Origin: Deinococcales bacterium
GTDB lineage: Bacteria; Deinococcota; Deinococci; Deinococcales; JAAFIG01
NCBI GenBank assembly: GCA_013298595.1
Contig: JAAFIG010000050.1
Location: forward strand, 1-23,755
Reading direction: 5' to 3'
Length of the DNA stretch: 23,755 nt
In this document: one piece after another, positions 13,860 through 21,000 of the stretch
How the letters are laid out: the number at the start of each line of letters is the position of its first letter
Position numbering within the stretch: position 1 is the first letter of the stretch
Made by a program: the position numbers and the translations under genes
Notes under the pieces: generated by a model
What the model was told of the DNA's origin: nothing
Seen by the model: the letters and a program-made list of their open reading frames with translations, nothing else
The model's database searches: none

Positions 13860-14729
13860 TCAAAGCTGTTTTTTCTGCGGGTCATACTGGCTTAACAGCA
13901 TAGCTGCTAAAATCAAACCAGCTCCAATAATCGCTTCTCGAGTGAATATTTCTTTTAGCCACCACACCGAGAAAATCGCGGCAAAAACTGGCTCGAGAGC
14001 GTATATTACAGAGGTTTGGAAAGCTGGAACGATTCGTTGAGCATAGGATTGGGCTAAAGTGGTGAGGGCAGTGGCAACAATGCCAAGGTAAACGATTGGC
14101 AGCCAATTCTCGAGAATAACAGCGGTGGGAAGTGGTTTGCTGACCAGTTCGGGAATTGCCCAGAGTATGCCCAGTACAGCAACAACAGCAACTTGTACAG
14201 CAGCTAAAGGTAAGGCATCGTAACGACTGGCGATTCTGTCCATCATGACAATGTACAAAGCGTAACTGATGGCACAACCGAGTACCCAAAGGTCACCAAT
14301 ACTAAAACTGAGGGTTAAACCTTGGAGTGACATAACTGCAATACCACCCAATGCGATTGCCCCAGCCACAAAAGCAGTCCAAGGTACGCGCTGCTTTAAG
14401 AAAGGCAACATTAACGGCACCAGAATCACATTTAACCCCGTGATAAAAGCACCTCGAGAACTTGAAACCGAGGTTAAGCCAATCACTTGGGTTAAATAAC
14501 TGATAAATAATACCAATGCAACCAAACCACCCTCGAGCCATAATTTTTGACTAGCAAAACGTAACCAAGGCAGTAAAACAATAGCTGCAACGATAAATCG
14601 CATAGCAATAAGCATGGCAGGAGACAAGCTCTGCACAGCATTTTTAACAATTGGAAAGGTTGTACCCCAAACCACAGTTACCAAAACCAAAATGCCAATG
14701 CCCAAATAAGAAGTCGAAGCTCGAGTCAC
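13860..14729 (-). CDS. EamA (DMT superfamily) transporter
   Basis: This 289-aa integral membrane protein has about ten hydrophobic segments and the duplicated EamA/RhaT layout. It opens LGIGILVLVTVVWGTTFPIVKNAV, shown here in part, then AMLIAMRFIVAAIVLLPWLRF. The second half contains YALYIVMMDRIASRYDALPLAA and ALEPVFAAIFSVWWLKE, the conserved EPVFAA motif of drug/metabolite exporters. The frame runs to 14816, but that would overlap divergent lapA. GTG 14729 fits a -10 TATACT (14738-14743) 8 nt upstream and starts just before the first helix. Substrate is unknown; an amino acid or metabolite exporter is typical. Confidence 0.82.
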   Translation of the reverse strand: MTRASTSYLGIGILVLVTVVWGTTFPIVKNAVQSLSPAMLIAMRFIVAAIVLLPWLRFASQKLWLEGGLVALVLFISYLTQVIGLTSVSSSRGAFITGLNVILVPLMLPFLKQRVPWTAFVAGAIALGGIAVMSLQGLTLSFSIGDLWVLGCAISYALYIVMMDRIASRYDALPLAAVQVAVVAVLGILWAIPELVSKPLPTAVILENWLPIVYLGIVATALTTLAQSYAQRIVPAFQTSVIYALEPVFAAIFSVWWLKEIFTREAIIGAGLILAAMLLSQYDPQKKQL

Positions 14730-14737
14730 AATGCAAA

Positions 14738-14785
14738 AGTATATCCGAGCTTTTTCAGCACAAGTCCCTCGAGACGCGTTACAAT
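14738..14785. promoter_or_regulatory. Divergent leaderless promoters for the EamA gene and lapA
   Basis: Minus-strand TATACT (14738-14743) ends 8 nt before GTG 14729. Plus-strand TACAAT (14780-14785) ends 7 nt before ATG 14793. Neither gene has a Shine-Dalgarno. Both -35 regions are poor. Confidence 0.45.
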
Positions 14786-14792
14786 TACCATT

Positions 14793-15137
14793 ATGAAAGC
14801 CTTGCAATACCTTCAAGTGCTGTTGTTAATCCTAGGGATTGTCTATCTGGTGGTGTTCCATATCTCAAATGCCAGCGCTGTGATTGATTTTCCATTATTT
14901 GGACGCTTCTCGAGTGCGGCTAGTATTGCCATGCTGGTTGGTTTTTTTGGTGGTTTGTTATATGGTTTACTGCTTACTTTGCCTAGCATTGTGCGTCGAG
15001 CCACGCAAATGCGCCGCATGAATAAACGCATCCGAGAACTCGAGAATGTACTGGCTAAGCAAAAACCAGCCGAAACACCACGGATTCCAGATCGAGCCGA
15101 AACCCTCGAGGCGTTACGCTCCGAAGGTAAAATGTGA
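14793..15137 (+). CDS. LapA-domain (DUF1049) membrane protein
   Basis: This 114-aa inner-membrane protein has two hydrophobic helices (about residues 4-24 and 44-66) separated by VIDFPLFGRFS. A cytoplasmic, charged coiled-coil-like tail follows (RRMNKRIRELENVLAKQ). This is the normal LapA/DUF1049 architecture, linked in other bacteria to envelope or lipopolysaccharide assembly. It starts an apparent operon: its TGA overlaps the GTG of the next frame (GTGA, 15134-15137), and recJ is the last gene. Confidence 0.75.
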   Translation: MKALQYLQVLLLILGIVYLVVFHISNASAVIDFPLFGRFSSAASIAMLVGFFGGLLYGLLLTLPSIVRRATQMRRMNKRIRELENVLAKQKPAETPRIPDRAETLEALRSEGKM

Positions 15138-15418
15138 AAGAAGGCTTTGATTTCTCTACAAGCGAAATTCTTGAATGGGAACTCGAAGCAATCAATCAAG
15201 CTCTGTGGAAACAGCAATTAGAAATCAGTCCTCATGCTTTTCAAGCAGCTTGAGATGAGCGTATTCCGTATGCTGCTATTCTTGAGACTGTGTTGATAGG
15301 GGTTGCAGTTAATAAGGATTTGCCTGATAATTCTTTACAACGTCAACCCGGTATTAACTATGAACATCTGTTTGGCAATCGCTGGTTACGAGTCAAAGTA
15401 ACGAATACTACGCTGTGA
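15134..15418 (+). pseudogene. DUF4258-like toxin gene interrupted by an in-frame TGA
   Basis: GTG 15134, coupled to lapA through a GTGA overlap, opens a frame of 94 codons to TGA 15416-15418, with an additional in-frame TGA at codon 40 (15251-15253). The first part reads VKEGFDFSTSEILEWELEAI, then ISPHAFQAA. After the stop the frame continues DERIPYAAILETVLIG, INYEHLFGNRWLRVKV. The order (HA...ERI...VL...G...LRVKV) resembles DUF4258 / MqsR-like RNase-fold toxins, where an Arg commonly sits at the stop position, so CGA to TGA is the likely lesion. The adjacent YgiT-like gene supports a toxin-antitoxin pair. It is probably inactivated; readthrough or sequence error cannot be excluded. The family call is tentative. 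Confidence 0.6.
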
Positions 15419-15442
15419 CGGTTCACACGATTTAGGAGTACT

Positions 15443-15658
15443 ATGACACTCATTTCAAATGAAATAGCAAAAGATTACACTTTCCAAAGTCAGGGTGTGA
15501 CCTTCGTAGTGAAAAATATTCCAACTCGCGTCAGAACCGCCAGCAACGGTGAGATCATAGAAACTTTTTCAATGCCAATTGCCTCCAGACTTGACCAAAT
15601 CATGAATGACATCCTCGAGCAAGATGCCACACCGCGCACTGTTGAACTCGAGTTTTGA
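15443..15658 (+). CDS. YgiT/MqsA-like antitoxin fragment without zinc cysteines
   Basis: This 71-aa protein has TAGGAG 5 nt before ATG. The pattern of a strand (DYTFQSQGVTFVVKNIPTRV) and then a helix (MPIASRLDQIMNDILEQ) parallels YgiT-type antitoxins (Y-x-G-x-VVxNVPA-x-V ... A-x-RLxxI). The two CxxC zinc knuckles typical of that family are missing. It lies 24 nt after the interrupted toxin-like gene and 20 nt before recJ, in the usual toxin-then-antitoxin order. It would neutralise the toxin if both were active. The assignment depends largely on context. Confidence 0.5.
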   Translation: MTLISNEIAKDYTFQSQGVTFVVKNIPTRVRTASNGEIIETFSMPIASRLDQIMNDILEQDATPRTVELEF

Positions 15659-15678
15659 AATGGTAGTTTAAGCATTCA

Positions 15679-17871
15679 ATGCCTGTACTTGCGAAAATCG
15701 AATCTATTCCTGTTCAAGTTCTACGTCCTGTGCAATGGCGTTTACGCGCCCCTGCCCCTGTTGCACCCCTCGAGGTGTTATCTAAAACCCTTGGTTTATC
15801 ACCGCAATTGGCAGCTGTGCTGTACTCGAGGGGTGTGCATAGTGTGGAAGCACTCGAGCCACCTTTGGCATTAAGCCCAAATCCTGCCTTACTCGAGGCA
15901 GCGGCTATTATTGCCAAAGCGATTCGGGCAAAGAAACGCATTCGGGTACATGGCGATTACGATGCCGATGGTGTGACGGCTGCCAGTGTTTTGGTAACAG
16001 GAATTTGTGAGTTGGGTGGTAATGCCCATGCTTTTATTCCACACCGAATTACCGATGGTTACGGCATTAACCCAGACCGAGTGCCCGAGCATATCGAGGC
16101 GTGCGATTTATTTATTACTGTGGATTGCGGTGTTAGCAATCTCGAGGAAATCGAGACAATTGTGGCAGCGGGTATCGAAGCGATTGTCACCGATCATCAC
16201 GCACCCGGTAAAATCTTGCCCGGTTGTTTAATCGTGCATCCTGCTTTAGCCCCCAATTATCATCATGATTTACCTGCGTTAACGGGTAGCGGCGTGGCTT
16301 TTCATTTGCTTTGGGCATTGCGCCGAGAATTTGGTGAACCACCACCGCTCGAGTACGCCGACCTTGCGGCTATTGGTACGATTGCCGATTTGGCACCATT
16401 ACTAGGCGAGAATCGGGCATTGGTCAAAGCTGGTTTAGCCCAAATGCGGAACTCGCGCTGGACGGGTATTCGAGCCATGCTCGAGCAAAAAAGAATTACC
16501 GCACCAACCGCTCGAGATGTAGGTTTTATTATTGCACCACGTATTAACGCGGCTGGTCGGCTAGGCGAAGCTGATACGGCGCTCGAGTTATTAACCACCA
16601 ATAATGCCCAGCGTGCCCTCACTCTTGCTACGTATTTAGATGCGCGTAATCTCGAGCGTAAACGCATCCAAGATGATATGTACACCGAAGCCCTCGAGAT
16701 TGCTGACCCTGAAGCACCTGCGCTGGTTGTAACTAAAACAGGTTGGCATCCTGGGGTGATGGGCATTGTGGCGAGTAAGTTACTCGAGAAATTCTTTAAA
16801 CCGGTCTTTATCATTGCCGAAGGCAAAGGTAGTGTCCGCACCACCGAGGGTTTTAGTGCCGTCGAAGCTCTGCGTTTTGCTCACAACACTTTAAAACGCT
16901 ACGGCGGGCATTCACAAGCAGGTGGTTTTGCCATCTACGAAGAAAATATTGCTGCTTTTGGACAGAAAATTCTCGAGTTTGCCCATACCCAACCCGAACC
17001 TCGAGAACGAGTTGTTGCCGACGCGATTCTTGCACCCAATCAAGTTTCCAAAGATATGATCGAGCAATTACAAAGCCTCGAGCCGTTTGGACAAGGCAAC
17101 CAAGCCCCACTTTTTTGGTTGCGTGAACCACTCGAGAGTGCAGGTAGCTTAGGCAAAGAAGGCAAACATTTTCAGTACCGAGTACAAGGTATCAAAGGGA
17201 AGCAATGGGGTATTGGCGTGCCATTTAGCGGTGGCGACAATATAGATGCGGCTGTGGTACTCGAGGAAAACGAATTTAATGGACGCACCAGCCTAGAATT
17301 CACCACGCAAAAAATGCGTTACCAAAGCCAATTGCAAATTCTCGAAACCGACTTAGATGATGGCTTGCACTATGCTCGAGTCGAAGCAAAAACCGAATTT
17401 GAACGCCTCAAAGAAACCTCGGTAGCCGTGTACGCCAGCGGTGCTGCCCTTGAGTTTATTCAAAATAAACACCCGCATTTACAAACCGATTGGCTCGAGA
17501 TTCCAGACCAAATCGTGCTTTTTTCAATGCCCGAACCAACTCTACTCGAGACGTGGCTAACAGCAAAAATCATGCTCCGATTCGCCCTGACTGAAAAAAC
17601 CTTATGCGAACTCGAGCAACGCGAATTCTTTACCCTCAATCACCTACGAACCCTCGAGATCGCCGCCAAAAAAGGCGAAACCATGCCTATTCCAACCAAG
17701 CGATTACTCGAGAGCATCAAAGGATTAACCAGCATCGAAGCGTACCAAACCAGCCCAGCCTTACGAAATGCCGAACTCGAACAATACCGTTTGCAAAGTT
17801 TTACCCGCATGTACCGCATGGCAGATGATGCGGGTTTCTCGAGTTCAGTACGGCGTTTATACGGCAAATAA
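15679..17871 (+). CDS. recJ: Single-stranded-DNA-specific exonuclease RecJ
   Basis: This 730-aa DHH-superfamily 5'-3' exonuclease acts in recombinational and mismatch repair. The DHH domain shows HGDYDADG (91-98), VDCG (148-151), TDHH (171-174) and DLAAIGTIAD (228-237). The DHHA1 domain shows YGGHSQAGGF (408-417). An OB-fold region follows, then a C-terminal extension (about 560-730) of the kind seen in Thermus/Deinococcus RecJ. ATG 15679 is 20 nt after the antitoxin-like gene, with no clear Shine-Dalgarno. The gene has 24 CTCGAG copies, about one per 91 bp. By eye, 19 of 23 Leu-Glu pairs are written CTC GAG. It ends 4 nt before a convergent gene. Confidence 0.93.
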   Translation: MPVLAKIESIPVQVLRPVQWRLRAPAPVAPLEVLSKTLGLSPQLAAVLYSRGVHSVEALEPPLALSPNPALLEAAAIIAKAIRAKKRIRVHGDYDADGVTAASVLVTGICELGGNAHAFIPHRITDGYGINPDRVPEHIEACDLFITVDCGVSNLEEIETIVAAGIEAIVTDHHAPGKILPGCLIVHPALAPNYHHDLPALTGSGVAFHLLWALRREFGEPPPLEYADLAAIGTIADLAPLLGENRALVKAGLAQMRNSRWTGIRAMLEQKRITAPTARDVGFIIAPRINAAGRLGEADTALELLTTNNAQRALTLATYLDARNLERKRIQDDMYTEALEIADPEAPALVVTKTGWHPGVMGIVASKLLEKFFKPVFIIAEGKGSVRTTEGFSAVEALRFAHNTLKRYGGHSQAGGFAIYEENIAAFGQKILEFAHTQPEPRERVVADAILAPNQVSKDMIEQLQSLEPFGQGNQAPLFWLREPLESAGSLGKEGKHFQYRVQGIKGKQWGIGVPFSGGDNIDAAVVLEENEFNGRTSLEFTTQKMRYQSQLQILETDLDDGLHYARVEAKTEFERLKETSVAVYASGAALEFIQNKHPHLQTDWLEIPDQIVLFSMPEPTLLETWLTAKIMLRFALTEKTLCELEQREFFTLNHLRTLEIAAKKGETMPIPTKRLLESIKGLTSIEAYQTSPALRNAELEQYRLQSFTRMYRMADDAGFSSSVRRLYGK

Positions 17872-17875
17872 TAAA

Positions 17876-18388
17876 TTATTTTGTGCCAGCCAGCAACCGC
17901 TGAAATTCTGACTCGGGAAATTCATTTGAAGCGACGATGTGAATAACCATCTGCATAAACTGATATTTCAGCAAACCTTGCAGTGTGCCTTCAAATTCTT
18001 GAGCAAAATAATCTTCAAAAAACTCTCGAGAAAATACGGTAAATTCTTCTTCAGAGACAAAGTAAATAAGAGTACCTTGAGGCGATTTTTCGACAATGTT
18101 TTGTTTGGTGTTATTTGGGGTGATAACAAATGGATACTCGAGTGCGCTATGAATTCGGGCATCGTTGCTGTTTTGAATTTCACTGTAACTTTTAATAGGT
18201 TGTGCCTTTGCTAAAGACTGAATGGTAAAGTTGGGGATAAACACAAACTCGAGCATTCGGGATATAGAAAGGATAAAAATTTTGTCGAAGTAATCAGCAA
18301 TACTTTCGTTTTGGTACTCGAGTTTTTCCAGACCAAGCCAGACCATGCGGTGTTTGAGTTGTTCAATGATTAGTTTAGTTTCGCGCAT
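17876..18388 (-). CDS. Unknown protein at the end of the GNAT-kinase operon
   Basis: This 170-aa soluble protein has no family I recognise. It begins with a helical charged segment (MRETKLIIEQLKHRMVWLGLEKLEY) followed by a helix-rich middle. Its C-terminal half is acidic and aromatic (LIYFVSEEEFTVFSREFFEDYFAQEFEGTL, quoted in part) and ends EFQRLLAGTK. The start has AAAGG 7 nt upstream, inside the 16-nt gap after the kinase gene, so it is co-transcribed with it. It could be a kinase substrate or partner. It converges on recJ with only 4 nt between stops; an AAATAAT-AA-ATTATTT palindrome there is too weak to call a terminator. Confidence 0.75.
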   Translation of the reverse strand: MRETKLIIEQLKHRMVWLGLEKLEYQNESIADYFDKIFILSISRMLEFVFIPNFTIQSLAKAQPIKSYSEIQNSNDARIHSALEYPFVITPNNTKQNIVEKSPQGTLIYFVSEEEFTVFSREFFEDYFAQEFEGTLQGLLKYQFMQMVIHIVASNEFPESEFQRLLAGTK

Positions 18389-18404
18389 ATTTGACCTTTT
18401 TTGC

Positions 18405-19871
18405 TTAAATCAGCCCAACTGCTTGGAGTAAACCAGCAATCATTAAAAGCCAAAAGCCATCCCAAAAATGATGTGCTTGTAAGTGACTGGCTCGAGATGG
18501 GAAAAGATAAGCACCCAGCAATAAAGGATAAGTAAAAACCGTGGTCAGTAAAAACCAGATAAGCAATGGGGTATCATTAAATGAACTGGTTTTGCCGTAT
18601 ACCAAAGCCACAACAACAATATCGATGCCTGCTGCAAAAGTGCAGATCAGTAAGCGACGTACAATGCTGATGGGTTTGATTAAACCATGCCATAAGCTCA
18701 GCGGAAATTCAAGCAACGCTGTGTAAAGCCATGTGAGCATAGAAATAGTTAGTACCGTTGTAAAACCCGTGTTGATCACTTGCAGCCAAGGAATGGGTTT
18801 CAGCGTCAATGATATGGTAAAAATGAGATATCCAAAGGCAACAAAAATCAGAAAATCATAGTTATAAACGGCAAAATTTGGTTTTGTGGTTGGTATTTGC
18901 TTTGGGTTACTCTGTTTTTGTTTTGATGGGGCTTGTTGTGTGGTTGTGTTGCGTTGCAAAGCCAGTGCAGCAAAGGCTTTGGCATCTTTAGGACGATCAG
19001 CAACTTGTAACGATAAACCGTGTTCGATGGCTTCGCGCAAGCCAATACTAAAATTGGCTTTTAATGGAATCAGTTTCGCCCCCGACATGCGATCCACAGC
19101 GGTTGGTGGTGCATTGCCTGTTAAGGCATGATACAGCGTGGCAGCCAAAGCGTAAACATCGGTGGCAGTGGTGACTCGAGCTTCGGAGCTGTACTGCTCG
19201 AGTGGGGCGTATCCGGGTGTGACCATACGTGTGTGGCGCATGGTACGCCCAGCCGTAAAATTTCGAGCACTGCCAAAATCAATCAGCACAGCTCGTCCGT
19301 CGCCAGTTAAGAACACATTGGCGGGTTTGATATCGCGGTGGAGTAAACCTGCTGCGTGGACTATCTCGAGGGCATCGCAGAGTTGCTGGGCGATATCGCG
19401 CACCTCCTTGGTTTTGAGTTTTCCCAGTTTTTGAATTCGAGCCTCGAGGGTTTCGCCTTCGAGTAATTCCATGACCATATAGACGGTGTTGTTGGTTTCA
19501 AAAACCGCGTACACATCCACGATATTGGGATGATTTTTGCCGCGCATAAATTGCTTGAGGATTTTGTGTTCTTCAAGAAATTTTGTTTTTAACTCGTCAA
19601 ATTCAATAACAGTGATGGTGGTGGATGGAAGAACCATCTCTTGGATACGGTTGCTACCTTCAGGGAAGAATTCTTTAATGGCAACACTTTTTTGGCTCGA
19701 GTGCGCTCGGTAGGTAATGCCAAAACCACCTTGTCCGAGAAAATCATCGATGGTGTACTGCTCGAGTTGCGTGCCTTTGGCAAGGTAAGCACTGGTCAGG
19801 GGCGAACCGCAGGTTGGACAGATGGTATCCAACGCAGCCACCTTCGAGCCGCAAGCCAAGCAGAGGTTCAC
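18405..19871 (-). CDS. Zinc-ribbon Ser/Thr protein kinase with multi-pass C-terminal membrane domain
   Basis: This 488-aa Hanks-type kinase has a zinc ribbon (C4, C7, C18, C21), GQGGFG (46-51), Lys66 in VAIKE, HRDIKPAN (178-185), DFGS (198-201) and TPGYAPLEQY, so it appears catalytically complete. A Q/K/N/T-rich linker (about 310-333) precedes a C-terminal domain of about five membrane helices. The start is GTG 19871, overlapping the GNAT stop as GTGA, with translational coupling. Its CTCGAG copies cluster in the kinase part. The 678 bp encoding the linker and most of the membrane domain have none, perhaps because that sequence is less constrained or was acquired separately. It is a paralogue of the 9975 kinase. 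Confidence 0.88.
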   Translation of the reverse strand: MNLCLACGSKVAALDTICPTCGSPLTSAYLAKGTQLEQYTIDDFLGQGGFGITYRAHSSQKSVAIKEFFPEGSNRIQEMVLPSTTITVIEFDELKTKFLEEHKILKQFMRGKNHPNIVDVYAVFETNNTVYMVMELLEGETLEARIQKLGKLKTKEVRDIAQQLCDALEIVHAAGLLHRDIKPANVFLTGDGRAVLIDFGSARNFTAGRTMRHTRMVTPGYAPLEQYSSEARVTTATDVYALAATLYHALTGNAPPTAVDRMSGAKLIPLKANFSIGLREAIEHGLSLQVADRPKDAKAFAALALQRNTTTQQAPSKQKQSNPKQIPTTKPNFAVYNYDFLIFVAFGYLIFTISLTLKPIPWLQVINTGFTTVLTISMLTWLYTALLEFPLSLWHGLIKPISIVRRLLICTFAAGIDIVVVALVYGKTSSFNDTPLLIWFLLTTVFTYPLLLGAYLFPSRASHLQAHHFWDGFWLLMIAGLLQAVGLI

Positions 19872-20842
19872 TGGGTTAGTTTAACGGTTTTTTCGTAACG
19901 AATTCTCGAGCGGTAACGTTTGAAACCCATGCTGATGTTCATTTGTAGCATGGCAGTGTTGACATGATCGTTGAAGGTACGAATTTCGAGTCCGCCTTGC
20001 TCGAGGGCATACCGCACACCTTGGAGTTTAAGTTGTTTAGCGACTCCCATGCCTCGGAAGGCTTTTTGTACCCCTGTCATACCAATCATAAAGTAATCGG
20101 GTTGACGTTCCAAGCTGGTAAAACCAATCCACTGGTTGTTTTTAGTGGCAATCCAAATGCTGTCAGGATTTACGTCGGTATTACCGAGAAATTTGGCGTG
20201 CCAGAGTTCAAATGGCTCGAGGGTGCTGGGTTGTCCAAATGGCACATCGAGGGTGAGTTCGCTATCCAAATCAAAGAGTTTTTTGATACGGGTTTCTTCT
20301 GGAAAACTCGAGAAAACCTCGATGCGAATACCAGCCGCTGCTAAGTTCGCCTCGAGTTGGGCGTAGTGCTCGAGATCAATTGTTTTTGGGTCAAGCCGCG
20401 ATTCGATGCGTTCCCACGCAGCAGTAAACCCATGTTTTTGCACAAAGTACACAGCGTTGGCTTCGTCATCGTTAATCATGGTTTGTAAATCTGTCGCATC
20501 GCCACGGGCTTCGATGGCGTTCTCGAGGGTTTGCCATAAGGTATTGCCAATACCACGTTGTTGATATTGCTTATGCACACAAACCTCGAGCCAGTATTTA
20601 CCAGCAGCATGCGAGCGAGTGTTATGTCCGATTTCGGCGACTGCGACAATTTTTTTCTGATTGTCCTCGAGAATTTCGGCAACAAATTGGGCAAAGTACA
20701 AATTAGGATCGCGGTGCAAGTGTTCAAGTGCCAGATTTCCTGGGGTGCTGTGCCATTCTGAAATGCTGTTATAAATTCCGCACAGACTAAGATAATCGTT
20801 TGGGTACGTGGCTGGGCGAATCTCGAGCATTAAATCGGGCAT
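19868..20842 (-). CDS. Tandem GNAT-fold N-acetyltransferase
   Basis: A protein of about 324 aa contains two GNAT domains. The first has acetyl-CoA motif A in VHKQYQQRGIGNTLWQTLENAI, given in part; the second has VQKAFRGMGVAKQLKLQGVRYA, also with the RxxGxG/A-type loop. Both domains keep the loop, so either or both could bind acetyl-CoA. Similar two-domain GNATs include mycothiol synthase-like and antibiotic or protein acetyltransferases; the substrate is not readable here. ATG 20842 (MPDLMLEIRPA) is chosen over the first ATG at 20902 because the GNAT fold begins at LEIRPA. ATG 20830 is also possible. It is the first gene of a three-gene operon with the kinase. Confidence 0.8.
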   Translation of the reverse strand: MPDLMLEIRPATYPNDYLSLCGIYNSISEWHSTPGNLALEHLHRDPNLYFAQFVAEILEDNQKKIVAVAEIGHNTRSHAAGKYWLEVCVHKQYQQRGIGNTLWQTLENAIEARGDATDLQTMINDDEANAVYFVQKHGFTAAWERIESRLDPKTIDLEHYAQLEANLAAAGIRIEVFSSFPEETRIKKLFDLDSELTLDVPFGQPSTLEPFELWHAKFLGNTDVNPDSIWIATKNNQWIGFTSLERQPDYFMIGMTGVQKAFRGMGVAKQLKLQGVRYALEQGGLEIRTFNDHVNTAMLQMNISMGFKRYRSRIRYEKTVKLTQ

Positions 20843-20886
20843 GTGAAAATCATTGCGTATAACCCAGACTTTGTACAATACGCCTT

Positions 20887-20954
20887 TTGACGCATACAGC
20901 ATTGGTGCGGTAAGCTCGAGGCAGAATTCACAGGCAACGCTTGTCCACTGGACA
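20887..20954 (+). promoter_or_regulatory. Candidate promoter and operator of the malZ-like gene
   Basis: TTGACG (20887-20892) and TAAGCT (20911-20916) are spaced 18 nt. A perfect inverted repeat TGTCCA-C-TGGACA lies downstream at 20942-20954, a position suited to a repressor. A clear AAGGAG sits 5 nt before ATG 21001. Confidence 0.4.
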
Positions 20955-21000
20955 CGACCTTTTTCCCTTGGTCGGTCTGGTGTTTTTTTAAGGAGTTTTT

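Noticed and set aside
15251-15253. UGA as a sense codon (Trp) or selenocysteine
   Set aside because: TGA ends several normal genes here, including lapA and the 71-aa antitoxin-like gene. I see no selenocysteine insertion hairpin, and an Arg-to-stop transition is simpler.
16302-16844. Minus-strand 180-codon frame inside recJ
   Set aside because: Long antisense frames arise here from the codon bias of recJ and the strand-symmetric CTCGAG palindrome; no initiation signal or family is seen.
15820-17843. CRISPR or tandem-repeat array suggested by dense CTCGAG copies in recJ
   Set aside because: Only 6 bp recur, at irregular spacing, within a conserved coding sequence; there are no spacer-repeat units.
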